Assembly (NCBI GenBank): GCA_905221605.1
Contig: CAJNDS010002601.1
Coordinates: 315,001 to 379,000, forward strand
Source of the DNA: Symbiodinium natans
Lineage: Eukaryota > Sar > Dinophyceae > Suessiales > Symbiodiniaceae
Length of the DNA: 64,000 nt
Reading direction: 5' to 3'
Below the pieces are notes generated by a model. The model saw only the letters and a list, made by a program, of their open reading frames with translations, did no database searches and was not told where the DNA came from. The stretch's first letter is position 1. The number at the start of each line of letters is the position of its first letter. Both the position numbers and the translations under genes were made by a program. Below are positions 23,779-34,100 of this stretch, piece after piece.

Positions 23779-24204
23779 GCCGGTCCGAATGCTGCGGGTT
23801 AGGGTTTAGGGCTCTGGGTTTAGGATTTGGGGTTTGGGGTTTGGGGTTTGGGGTTTGGGGTTTGGGGTTTAGGTTTAGGCTTTGGGGTTTAGGGTCTTGA
23901 GGCTTCGGGGTTTGAGGGTTGGGAGTTGGGTTGGGCTTTAGGGTTGTAGAGGGTTTATCAGGTTCAGGCTGCGGGGCGGGTCCGGTCGCTGGAGGGGCGA
24001 GTTGGTTTCGTTTTGTTTTAGGTCGACTTGCTGCGATAAACATGAACCAGCCACTTGTAAGCCCTAAACCCTAAACCCTAAACCCTGACCCTAAACCCTA
24101 AACCCTAAACCCTAAACCCTAAACCCTAAACCCTAAACCCTAAACCCCATATAAGGTCGACTCTCTCATCGCCAGCCCCAAAAGCCCACGAGAACCTGCG
24201 AGAG

Positions 24205-24234
24205 GTGCGTGAGGCGACGGCCGAGGCCAAGGAG
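24205..24234 (+). CDS. Coiled-coil gene exon: VREATAEAKE
   Basis: AG|G acceptor, GT donor (or GA donor three bases earlier). The open frame extends upstream as AHENLRE, but without an AG|G site. Confidence 0.55.
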
Positions 24235-24939
24235 GTGCTCTGACTTTGAGCCAAGAGTCTCCTTTTTGGGGGTGTTTTAGGATTTAGGGGTTTAGGGGGT
24301 TTAGGGGGTTTAGGGTTTAGGGTTTAGGGTTTAGGGTTTAGGGTTTAGGGGTTTATTTAGGGTTTGTCAACGGTTTAGGGGTTAGGGGTTAGGGGTTTCA
24401 GGGTTTTTAGGGTCTCTTTTGGGGGCCTTTAGGGTTTAGGGGTTTTAGGGGTTTAGGGGTTTAAAGGGTTTAGGGTTTCTTTTGGGGGGTTGAAGGGTTT
24501 AGGGTTTAGGGTTTAAGCGGTTTTTGCGCTTCGTTTGGGGCGCTGTGGTTGTGGGTTTTTTGGAGGCTGGGGTTTGAGGGTCCGGGTTGTAGGCTGTTAG
24601 AGCGCACGGGCTTCCCCACGCCCCGAAATGAAGTGAAGTGGAGCAAGGTTTAAAGTTTAAAGTCAAGACAGTAAACTTGACCAACACAGAATCCAGGCAG
24701 AATGATGCACACAAGCCCAGTACAGGGATCAGAAGAGGGGGCGCGCCCTAAACTCTAACAACGTACTAAGCCCCCAAGCACGAACCCCCCCCCCCCCCCC
24801 CCCGAGAATAAAGGCAGGGCGTCTAGGCAGGGTGTCTTTTATTTCCTGGGCTGGGATGGTGGGGTGGGGGTGGGGGGTAGTGCGCGGAGAGGGGCTGTCC
24901 TCTTGTGTCCTTTTCCGCTCCTCTTTTTGAAAGGCTTAT

Positions 24940-25450
24940 GCTGGTGGGCCCGTCGGGCTTTCCATTATTTGCGGGGGTTTTATGAATCCCAAATTCTGGC
25001 CTGAATTCCGGCCCCGTAATTAAGGGGTAGGTCAGGAGCTAATGATTTGGGCAATGATCCTAGATGAAAAGTAGTAAGGAATCGCAGTTTTCTGCTGCAG
25101 CCTCCAACTCCAAAAAAAGAGAGGACGTGGGCAATTGCTTACTTAAGCCTTACACAGCAAGCCAAACTCTCTGTGCCTATCGTCATGGTGGGCCCGCCGG
25201 GCTTTCCACTATTTTAGGGGTTTTTATTAATCCCAAACTCAGGAGCGAATGATTTGGGCAATGATCCTAGATGAAAAGTAGTAAGGAATCGCAGTTTTCT
25301 GCTGCAGTCTCCAATTCCAACAAATCCGGGAGCACGTCGTATCATTACTTAAGCAATTCAAAATCTCTGTGCTTCTCGTCCTCGCAGGCCGGCGGTCTTT
25401 CCATTATTCTTGCTTATTCCCTGCAGCCTTCGACATTTCTATTTTTCTTG
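24940..25450 (+). repeat. 207-bp direct duplication plus a third partial copy
   Basis: ATGAAAAGTAGTAAGGAATC begins at 25064 and again at 25271. Each copy is preceded by a GGGCCCGYCGGGCTTTCCA segment, which recurs a third time, degraded, near 25388. The 62- and 122-codon frames here begin in the duplicated unit and diverge, so they are not supported as genes. Confidence 0.85.
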
Positions 25451-25644
25451 GGTCGCCGATTCTGTTTTTGTTTAATCCTGGGGGTTTTCTGGGGCATTTT
25501 GGGACCTTTGGCTCCCGTAATGGAGAGTAGTCTTCCTGGAGGGTTCGGGCCAAAATCTCTTTTTTTTTATGTCCATGGTTTTATAAATCAGATCCTCGGC
25601 TTGAACCGCCACCAAGCTCTTGGGACATTAACGATTTAGGAATT

Positions 25645-25719
25645 GTGTCCTTAACAGGGATTATAGTACCCCCTATTCTAATCCTTATAAGTGACTGTTA
25701 GTATAAGGGGGAGCATCCC
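25645..25719. mobile_element. MITE-like family A, left end missing
   Basis: Right terminal repeat (GTATAAGGGGGAGCATCCC) and core present; the outer left arm is absent. Confidence 0.75.
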
Positions 25720-25871
25720 AACCTAGACCCTGAACCCTGAACCCTGAACCCTAAACCCTAAACCCTAAACCCTAAACCCTAAACCCTAAACCCTAAACCC
25801 TAAACCCTAAACCCTAAACCCTAAACCCTAAACCCTAACTAGATTGCATGCTGCCATGGCATCGATGCCAG

Positions 25872-25893
25872 GCCGCACACGCAGACCTCCGAG
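25872..25893 (+). CDS. Coiled-coil gene exon: AAHADLR
   Basis: AG|G acceptor, GT donor GTGAAG. Reading through would add GEEQLCSDL, also helical, so the 3' end is uncertain. Confidence 0.45.
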
Positions 25894-26237
25894 GTGAAGA
25901 GCAGCTGTGCTCAGACCTCAGGGGCTAGGACCGGGACTAGGCCCTTACTTCCTTTTTTAGCGTTAGGGTTCCTTATTTAGGGTTTAGGGTTTAGGGTTTG
26001 GGGTTTGGGGTTTAGGGTTTAGGGTTTAGGGCTTAATCCCCTTAAAACCAAAAAGGGTACCCTTTTATTCCTAGGTTGCTCCCGGGGCTATGGGGCACCC
26101 ACTCCTTTCTCTAATGTTTGGTAGGCCCAGGGGATCAGTTGGCATTTCCCCCCTCTCTACTGTTTGCTTAAGAACCCCCAAAATCAAAGAGAATGTTCAC
26201 TATATTGCCCTTATAAGGACGTTTTTTTTTTCCGAGG

Positions 26238-26267
26238 GCGGGGGGGGGGGGGGGGGGGGGGGGGGGG
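26238..26267 (+). repeat. 30-base G run
   Basis: Longest of several G or C homopolymers (others about 2587-2607, 13886-13899, 24787-24803, 26490-26512, 33283-33311, 57888-57904). Length may be affected by sequencing or assembly. Confidence 0.85.
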
Positions 26268-26907
26268 TTCTTGGGCAAGTACTAGATATTGGGTACGAGA
26301 GGGTTCTTTCGACGGATGTTTTTCAGAGTGTTTTTAGGGGCCACCCTGGAAGATGTATGCAATGCTAGGGGTAGGGGAAAGGGGGTTTAGGGTGTAGGGT
26401 TTAGGGTATAGGGTTTGGGGTTTGGGGTTTGGGGTTTGGGGTTTGGGGTTTGGGGTTTGGGGTTTGGGGTTTGGGGTTTGGGGGCGGGGGAGGGGGGGGG
26501 GGGGGGGGGGGGGTCAAATTTTTCAGGGAGGGGGTGAATTACACCTGGCATGCCACTTACTCCCATCAACGTAGAGCCTAAAGTAGCTTTGATGAACGCC
26601 TAGCAGGGCATTAAACTTTAGCTTTCATTCTCGGATGCCGAGAAGTACCCCAAGCCCTATTAAACCAATTGCGAATGTGCGATCGTCAGTTCTCATGTCG
26701 AGACTGTCCGCATGACCCTAGACCCTAAACCCTAAACCCGGATAACTTACAAAGTATAAACCTGCCGAAGCCCGAAAATCGGGGCACCCCATGTTTCGGG
26801 AGACCCCGGGTACTGCAGTTTTTTCCTAAACCCTCAACCCTCAACCCTAAACCCTCAACCCTAAACCCTAAATGGTTGAGGCTTAGAGTCTAGGACCACA
26901 GCTCCAG

Positions 26908-26933
26908 GCACAGAGTTGGCTGCTCGGCCCCTG
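26908..26933 (+). CDS. Coiled-coil gene exon: TELAARPL
   Basis: AG|G acceptor, GT donor GTGCTC. Phase agrees with both neighbours. Confidence 0.4.
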
Positions 26934-27649
26934 GTGCTCCAGGGTTACGAAAGCTATTGCGGAAACCCAAAAACTGGTTTAGGGTTTCGGGTTTTTGGGT
27001 TTAGGCTTGAGAGATTTGGAGTTGAGGGTATCCCGTTACAAAGTATATATAACGATAGAATACACTACCCCACAAGGAAGACCATGGCCCCTGTATGTCT
27101 GGTCCAGATGTCAACCCTAAACCCTGAACCCTAAACCTTAAACCTTCAACCTTAAACCCCAAACCCTTAAACCCTAAACCCCGAACCCGACAACCCGCTT
27201 GAGTCTGCAACCGCCGTCGGACCTTGAGCTGAGATTGTTCTGCGCGAACTTGTTTCCTGCTCGATCCGAAACCGTCGCCCAAACTTAGTTGGGTCCTTGA
27301 ACCCTAGACCCGAAACCCCAAACCCTAAACCCCGAACCCCAAGCCCTGAACCCTAAACCCTAAAACCCTAAACCCTAAACGTGGGGCTTTCGTCGATGGA
27401 CCTCCTCTCAGCTGGAGTTTTTCGTGGTTTGGCGAGTTTGTGCGACTACTGCCCGGAACCCTCCTCCCTCCTCTCTCTAGTGGTTCTGCTGATTTCGGGC
27501 GTCGGCTCTTTTATTCAATGGAACACTGGGAACACCAAATCTTGAATGGGACACGTTACTATGCTTGGAGAAGAGGTCTGGAAAAACAGAACTTTAAGAC
27601 TTTAGGAGCTGGGTAGTTAACTGTTTGGCTGGATATATATATATATATG

Positions 27650-27689
<40 letters not shown>

Positions 27690-27782
27690 TACGGCAAATA
27701 GAAAGCGTGGACCATGGCTAGGTATTCAGGCCCAAAAAGGAAGTGAGCCGGCCCAAGCAGACCCTCGCGTGCTTTGGCTGAG

Positions 27783-27809
27783 GCGGAGCTGCGCCAGCGC
27801 ATCAAGCAG
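27783..27809 (+). CDS. Coiled-coil gene exon: AELRQRIKQ (27 nt)
   Basis: AG|G acceptor, GC donor GCGAGG, clear helical peptide. Confidence 0.5.
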
Positions 27810-28057
27810 GCGAGGCTTTCATTCTGGGGCTTTGCGCTGAACTTTGGTGTGATGATTTCATGTTTACCGTTCTCCGTGTACCATTGCTACAATTAGGTAG
27901 GTGCTTGGGTGTCTCTGAGGTTTTTGGGGTGTGGAAGAGATTTCTCCGACTTTCTGCAGGTCGGGGAAGTGCGGTTGGTTGAGGGCTTTACGGCCCTCAA
28001 GGCTGCAGTATCCTTCCCGGCTCTGAGGTTGACACGAGGTGAGGGGTGGACGCCCAG

Positions 28058-28081
28058 GAATTGGAGGTTGGGGGGGAGTGA
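28058..28081 (+). CDS. Probable last exon of the coiled-coil gene: ELEVGGE and TGA
   Basis: The AG|G acceptor in the expected phase gives seven residues and a stop 98 bp before the ATP2 start. An alternative exon from 27960 (VGEVRLVEGFTALK...) is open in the same phase, so the tail is not settled. Confidence 0.4.
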   Translation, partial: ELEVGGE

Positions 28082-28160
28082 TGCCCAATGTTGCACCGCG
28101 GCCCTGCTACTTTCTGGCTCAGTATCACGTAGCCACTGGAGTGGGAGAGGGGACGAGTCC

Positions 28161-28170
28161 CCCCCTTTAG
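28161..28170 (+). promoter_or_regulatory. Candidate spliced-leader trans-splice acceptor of ATP2
   Basis: A pyrimidine run (CCCCCCCTTTAG) ends nine bases before the ATP2 start codon. Dinoflagellate mRNAs receive a 22-nt spliced leader at such AG sites. Inferred from position and base composition only. Confidence 0.45.
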
Positions 28171-28179
28171 AGCAGAGCC

Positions 28180-28190
28180 ATGCGCGCCTT
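28180..28190 (+). CDS. ATP2: ATP2 exon 1 (start codon)
   Basis: ATG plus eight bases (M-R-A-L with the last codon split). Chosen because the GT donor at 28191 leaves two bases that join exactly to exon 2 and give a typical arginine-rich mitochondrial presequence. The start is inferred, not aligned, because presequences are not conserved. Confidence 0.65.
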
Positions 28191-31100
28191 GTTCCTGGGC
28201 CATTGTTGACACATCACTTTACCATTCTTTGTGGATACTTCAGCCCAATAAGGAACAAAAATGATCCTTTTTAAATAGTACCCCGACAAATGGTGCAGGT
28301 TCCGTCGAGAGGGTCGGCAGTGGCTGCGACAAGCCCGCGGCTTCGCCGCCGCGGCCCCCGCCGCCGAAGCGAAGAAGGCGTCCGCGGCCACCTTGGGCAA
28401 GGTCTCCCAGGCGCCTTGGGCCTTTGAAGGCAGATGTCCTCTGAACATGTTCCCTTCTTTGGGGGGGGCTTTTTTATAAAAGGGAATCTGTTGTCCCAGT
28501 GTTTTTGGAGGATTTTTCAAGAGGACCTTGTTTTTGTGGAATATATGTTTGGTCGGGACATGGGGTTTGAGAAGTTCCTAGGTGATTGGCGCCGTGGTGG
28601 ACGTCCAGTTTGACACGGTGCCTTGGCTTTCTTCTGGCTGGCTCTTAGGACTATAACCTTTTTGGGTTGTGGAAGAAGCTACAACAAGGAGCCCAAAAGT
28701 TAAAGTTTTTGGAGGGGTTCAGAAGTCAGCCAAGGTGCTGCCGCCCATCCTCAACGCGCTGGAAGTGCAGGGCTTCGAGCACCGCCTCGTCTTGGAGGTG
28801 GCCCAGCACTTGGGAGAGAACATGGCGCCTTGGGCCTCGAAACGTTTAGGGTTTAGGGTTTAGGGTTTAGGGTTTAGGGTTTAGGGTTTAGGGTTTAGGG
28901 TCGAGGGTCTAGGGTTTAGGGTTTAGGGTTTAGGGTTTAGGGTTTAGGGTTTACGAAAATAGGGGACCCCCAAGATGGACCCCCAAATAGCAGGATTCCC
29001 TTAAAAACAAGGACCCCGAGAAGGTACCCTTCGAATTTCGGACACCCCCATGTAACAAAAAGCGTGGAAAGGCGGCGTCCTAACAATCCTCCCCCCCCTC
29101 CCTCCCCTTCCCCCACAGAGGGCCCTTTTTCGTCCTGAAAACCCCTACTTGGAGGTTCAAAAAGTAAGGTTATAAGTATGGTAATTACATTTATAACCCC
29201 ACTTAGGGTACTTGAAACCCTACTTATAACTACCCACGCACCTCCAAGTACCCCTAAACCCTAAACCCCAAACCCTAAAAAACCCTAGGTGCGGACCATT
29301 GCCATGGACGGGACGGATGGTCTCACGCGCGGCCAGTTGGTGGAGGACACCGGTGCGCCCATCACGGCGCCTCGGCACTTGATCAAGCAAGAGGAAGACC
29401 TAAACCCCCTAAGCCCTGAACTGAACCCGAACCACAGGTGTTGCCAGTTTCACGCGAGCCCTAAACCCTAAACCCTAAACCCTAAACCCTAAACCCTAAA
29501 CCCTAATAAACCCTAATAAACCCTAATAAACCCTGAACCCTGAACCCTGAACCCTGAACCCTGAACCCTGAACCCTGAACCCTGACCCTGAACCCTAAAC
29601 CCTAAACCCTAAACCCTAAACCCTAAACCCTAAACCCTAAACCCTAAACCCTAAACCCTAAACCCTAAACCCTAAACCCTAAACCCAAACCCTAAACCCT
29701 CAAGGGCAGGGCCTAGGGGGCGCTTAGGGCTTGAAATTCAGGTGCCAGTGGGTGAGCAGACGCTGGGCCGGATCATCAACATTATCGGCGAGCCCATTGA
29801 CGAGCTCGGGCCCATCGACACCAAGAAGCTGCTCCGAAAGCACAAGGGGTTTAGGGTTTAGGGCTAAGGTTTAGGGTTTTAGGGTAGTAGGGTTTTTAGG
29901 GTTTTAGGGTTTTAGGGGGTTTAGGGTTCAGGTTTAGTTTATTCTGGTACCCTATATCCCTAAGCCTCAAAAGCCCTAAACCCTATGTAATCCCTTCCGT
30001 TTACGATACCATGTAAAGGGGAGATACAAGGGTTCTTGAATTCTTGGGAAAACGCGAAAGGCCTGAAAACTGCAGCCTAGGCGCCATTGTTTGGGGGCTT
30101 TGGCCTTAAGATGTAGCAAATTAGGGTTTAGGCTTCGGGGTTTAGTGTTTAGGGTTGGAAAAGCATCTTGGAGCGTTCTGCAATGGGCAACAAGGCCGCC
30201 GCACACTGAGTCTCACGCACACTCCCCTGCTCAGGGTTGCGTGTGCCGCTGAAGTGCACCGAATTGACGAGTCCCCCCCCCCCCTTCACGGGCGGCTGAG
30301 TGATCTTCCAAATTCCCGAGCAAAATTCTCGCAGAGCTGACCATGTAGAGAGGAAGAAGGCAGGACATATCTGTAAGGCCCCCAGCTTCCGAAGCCTATA
30401 TACTTACACCCTAAACCCTACACCCTAAACCCTAAACCCTAAACCCTAAACCCTAAACCCTAAACCCTAAACCCTAAACCCTAAACCCTAAACCCTAAAC
30501 CCTAAACCCTAAACCCTAAACCCTTACACACTCTGTCGCCAAACCTTGATGGCCTCCAAGGTTCTACGCCATCCACAGGCCCGACACCCTGCGGGATCCC
30601 TTTAAAGTGTTTTCAGGGTGATTGAAAAGTGGGTTTAGGGTTTAGGGTTTAGGGTTTAGGGTTTAGGGTTTAGGGTTTAGGGTTTAGGGTTTAGGGTTAA
30701 AAGTCTCTAGCCCATAAAGTGTTTCAGGGTGATAGGGAGGCCCTTGGGATATTTTATGTTATCCCTTCTTGGGTTTAATAGGCCTTCACTGCCCAGACCG
30801 GTCCTTCTTGAGGGTTTGGGCTTTGTAGGGCTTGGGGCTTAGGGCTTAAAACTTCGGGCTTCGGGCTTAGGCTTGGGGCTTAGGGCTTTAGGCTGAATTC
30901 TTTGGGCTTAAGACTTTTGGGGCTTGGGGCTTGGGTCCTAAACCCTAAACCCTAAACCCTAAACCCTAAATAAACCCTTAACCCTTGTCACTTTCAGGCC
31001 GACCCCGATCTTCACGGAGATGAACACCACGGCGCAGCAGCTTCTCACGGGCATCAAGGTGGTGGACCTGCACCTGGGATTCAAAATGCTTCCTAAAGCA

Positions 31101-34100
31101 AATATACTAATAGTCAATCGGGTTTAGGGTTTAGGGTTTAGGGTTTAGGGTTTAGGGTTTAGGGTTTAGGGTTTAGGGTTTAGGGTTTAGGGTTTAGGTT
31201 TAGGGTTTAGGGTTTAGGGTTTAGGGTTTAGGGTTTAGGGTTTAGGGTTTAGGGTTTAGGGTTTAGGGTTTAGGGCAAATATACTACTAGGTTGGTTTTT
31301 GGGACATTTTGTGTTTTCCTTATTTGGGTTTATAAGGGGCCCTATATATAAATATGTTTCAGAGGGTTTAAAGGGCAACCCAGATTAATGTTCTATCAAA
31401 AGTATAGCATATAAGAATCATAATTTCTGAAAAATATGGCATATAGAAGAATATTCTTAAGAAACCCAAGCCTTACTCTCTCAGTAGTAGAGTAGGCACC
31501 CCTTAACCTTTTTGGGGTATTCCATTCCCTCTATTGATAATCCTACAGGCTATGCTTTAGTTCCCCTAAGATGCTGGACGACTACGTGCTGGCTCAACAC
31601 CCCTGCATGCTTTTCAACCAACCCTGAACCCTGAACCCTGAACCCTTACTTGGGAGGTTCATGGTAGTTCTAAGTAGGGCTACAAGTACCCTAAGTGGGG
31701 TGATAAGTATACTTCCCATACTTATAACCGTACATATATAGCTACCCATGAACCTCCAAGTAACCCCAAACCCTAAACTAACCTAAGCTTAGATTTCACC
31801 AACCATTCAGTTGCATCTGAGACTTTCAGAGCTTTACGAAGTGCTGAAGGGTCTCTCGGAGTGCAGGGCGCTTTTTGGGGCAAAGGGGTTTCGGATGTCA
31901 GTCTCCTAAACCCCTCCGTTAATTGGGGTTTAGGTTCCCCTATAGAACCCTTTAAACCAAGAGGGGGCACCCTTTTTTTTCTCCTAGATTACTGTCGTCT
32001 AGACCCTGAACCCTTAAGTTGCGGACCCTGGCCGGTGACTCCCACCTCTTCAGCAGAGTAGGCTCGTCTAGCCAAGGGCATCCAAGGCAATCAGGGGTTG
32101 AGGATCTGCAGGGTGATTCCTATTTGCTTCTAAGAACCACCCAAAAACATATAGATATTCTTCCTCAATAGGGCAGTATACGGATGATCACTCTGTATTT
32201 TTGGGAGGGCTCTTTAGCAAATAGTAGATGCGGGTTTCAGAAGAAAACGCAGTATAGCCACATGTAGGCGGATCTCCATGGCTGCCTCATGCTGAGACAG
32301 GAAAGCCCTAAACCCTAGGCCCTAAGCCCTAAACCCTAAAACCCTAAGCCCTAAACCCTAAACCCTGAACCAAAGGGAGCAGGTTCTTGTAGACCCAAAA
32401 CCGCGAGAAAGATGCGGAACAACCACCTTGGGATGTTCCCTATGCTAGCAGGCCTTAGTAGGGATTATAGGACCCCTATTAAAATCCCTAATAAGCACTG
32501 TTAGTATAAGGGGGAACATGCCAACAACCACCCCCAAAAACAGCGAATTGTCCGACCCAGGTTGGCACCCTATGCCAAAGGAGGAGTCGCGTCATAGGGT
32601 TTAGGGTTTAGGGTTTAGGGTTTAGGGTTTAGGGTTTAGGGTTTAGGGTTTAGGGTTTAGGGTTTAGGGTTTAGGGATGCTGGCAGTTGTGGCGGGTTTG
32701 CTGTTGAGGGTTCAGCACTGCATCTCGTACCGCAGTATGTACCTCTGCAGGAGCTGCATAGGGCATAGGATGAGCAGGAAAAGAAAGCGGTTTTGAGCAC
32801 GTCATGTTGCGAAACTCCGATGAACCCTGAACCCTAAACCGGCTTGGGCATGCTTTGCGCTGGCTTGCTCGGAGGAAAGATCGGACTTTTCGGCGGTGCC
32901 GGCGTCGGCAAGACGGTCCCATTCCCGGCAGTTGAGAGACCTCCCGTCCTTTTTTCACCCTAAACCCTAAACCCTCAACCCTAAACCCTAAACCCTAAAC
33001 CCTAAACCCTAAACCCTAAACCCTAAACCCTAAACCCTAAACCCTAAACCCTAAACCCTAAACCCTAAACCCTAAACCCTGACCCTAGAACCCTTAACCC
33101 TAGGTCGTGATCATGGAGCTGATTCACAACATCGCCCTCAAGCTGCTCGGATCGCAAGTTGTTATAGGACTTAGAGCTAAGGACTCTGATGTCAGGCTTG
33201 TTGGGCCTAAAGGCCCGCTTAAGTAAGGCTTTTTGGCTATTTTGAGCCATAGGGTCCGGGTTTAGCGGGTGTTAATTATTAAGGTGGGGGGGGGGGGGGG
33301 GGGGGGGGGGGTGAGTAGTCGAGTAGGTATGCGTCGTGCATGCCTGTAGAACCCGAAACGTTTAGTTTAAGATCACTCAGGTCCATTCGGAGTCGAAACC
33401 ATTGGCACCCCAAATCCACTACAACCCCCCTAAACCTGAATCCCTGAACCCTAAACCCAAACCCAAATCTGAACCGTCAGAGGCACGGTGGCTACAGCGT
33501 TTTCGCTGGAGTGGGCGCGGGCCTCAGTAAAATCGGTTTGGGTTTGCGGCCCCCAACGCCTTGGATTCAGAGTTGCAGTTGAGGGTCTCTTCGGGTTTGC
33601 GCTTACAGTCAGTGCGTATGGCACTTGCGGGTCAAGCATGCTCCACGCAGGAGCAAAGTTTATCAGGGGGCCGGAGAACTTTCAGCTTTGGTAAGCCATG
33701 GGGCTAACCACCCAAGCCAAGGCCCTAAATACTCCTGGTGGTAGCATCGTGGGTTTAGGGTGTAGAGGGCTTTAGGGATCAGGGTTTAGGGTTCAGGGCT
33801 TTGCCCCCTAGACCCTAAACCCTAAACCCTAAACCCTCCGCTTGTTTGTGCCCGAGGTGAGCGCACTCGTGAAGGCAACGACCTCTACCATGAGATGATG
33901 GCCAGTGGTGTCATCAAGAGCCCTGGCATTTGGGGTTGAGGGTGTTTGCATGGCTTCAGGGTTTTAGGGTTTAGGGATGTGGGATTGTCTAAGAATATTC
34001 AACATACCCCTTGGGCATACCCTTAAAAGAAATTGAGGGGTATGGTAATATCCTCCCTTAGACTCCCTCAGAATTTCCTTTTGTAGGTTAAGGGGTATGG

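Larger units (their letters stand above)
1460..28081 (+). other. Locus of a large coiled-coil protein gene (many small exons)
   Basis: I do not recognise this protein. Short islands of unique sequence, each between repeat arrays, all open on the + strand, encode charged helical peptides rich in Glu, Gln, Lys, Arg, Ala and Leu. From 13042 to 28081 I chose boundaries using the ATP2 rules (AG|G acceptor; GT/GC/GA donor); 18 successive islands then join in phase up to a TGA at 28081. Upstream islands (1460-12581) follow the same rules, but several links are missing or ambiguous, so the N-terminal part may be incomplete or a separate gene. The 5' end may lie outside the window. A coiled-coil structural or cytoskeletal role is a guess from composition. 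Exons in low-complexity stretches (18.9-20.5 kb and 20.6-23.7 kb) may have been missed. Confidence 0.55.

Noticed and set aside
32063-32080. A first candidate for ATP2 exon 9 (GCTCGTCTAGCCAAGGGC, ARLAKG)
   Set aside because: It breaks the reading phase and loses conserved Pro and Tyr; the island at 32561-32583 gives LAPYAKG in phase.
33231-33255. TTTTTGGCTATTTTGAGCCA as a small regulatory hairpin
   Set aside because: A short imperfect palindrome with no partner copies or flanking signal; expected by chance in 64 kb.
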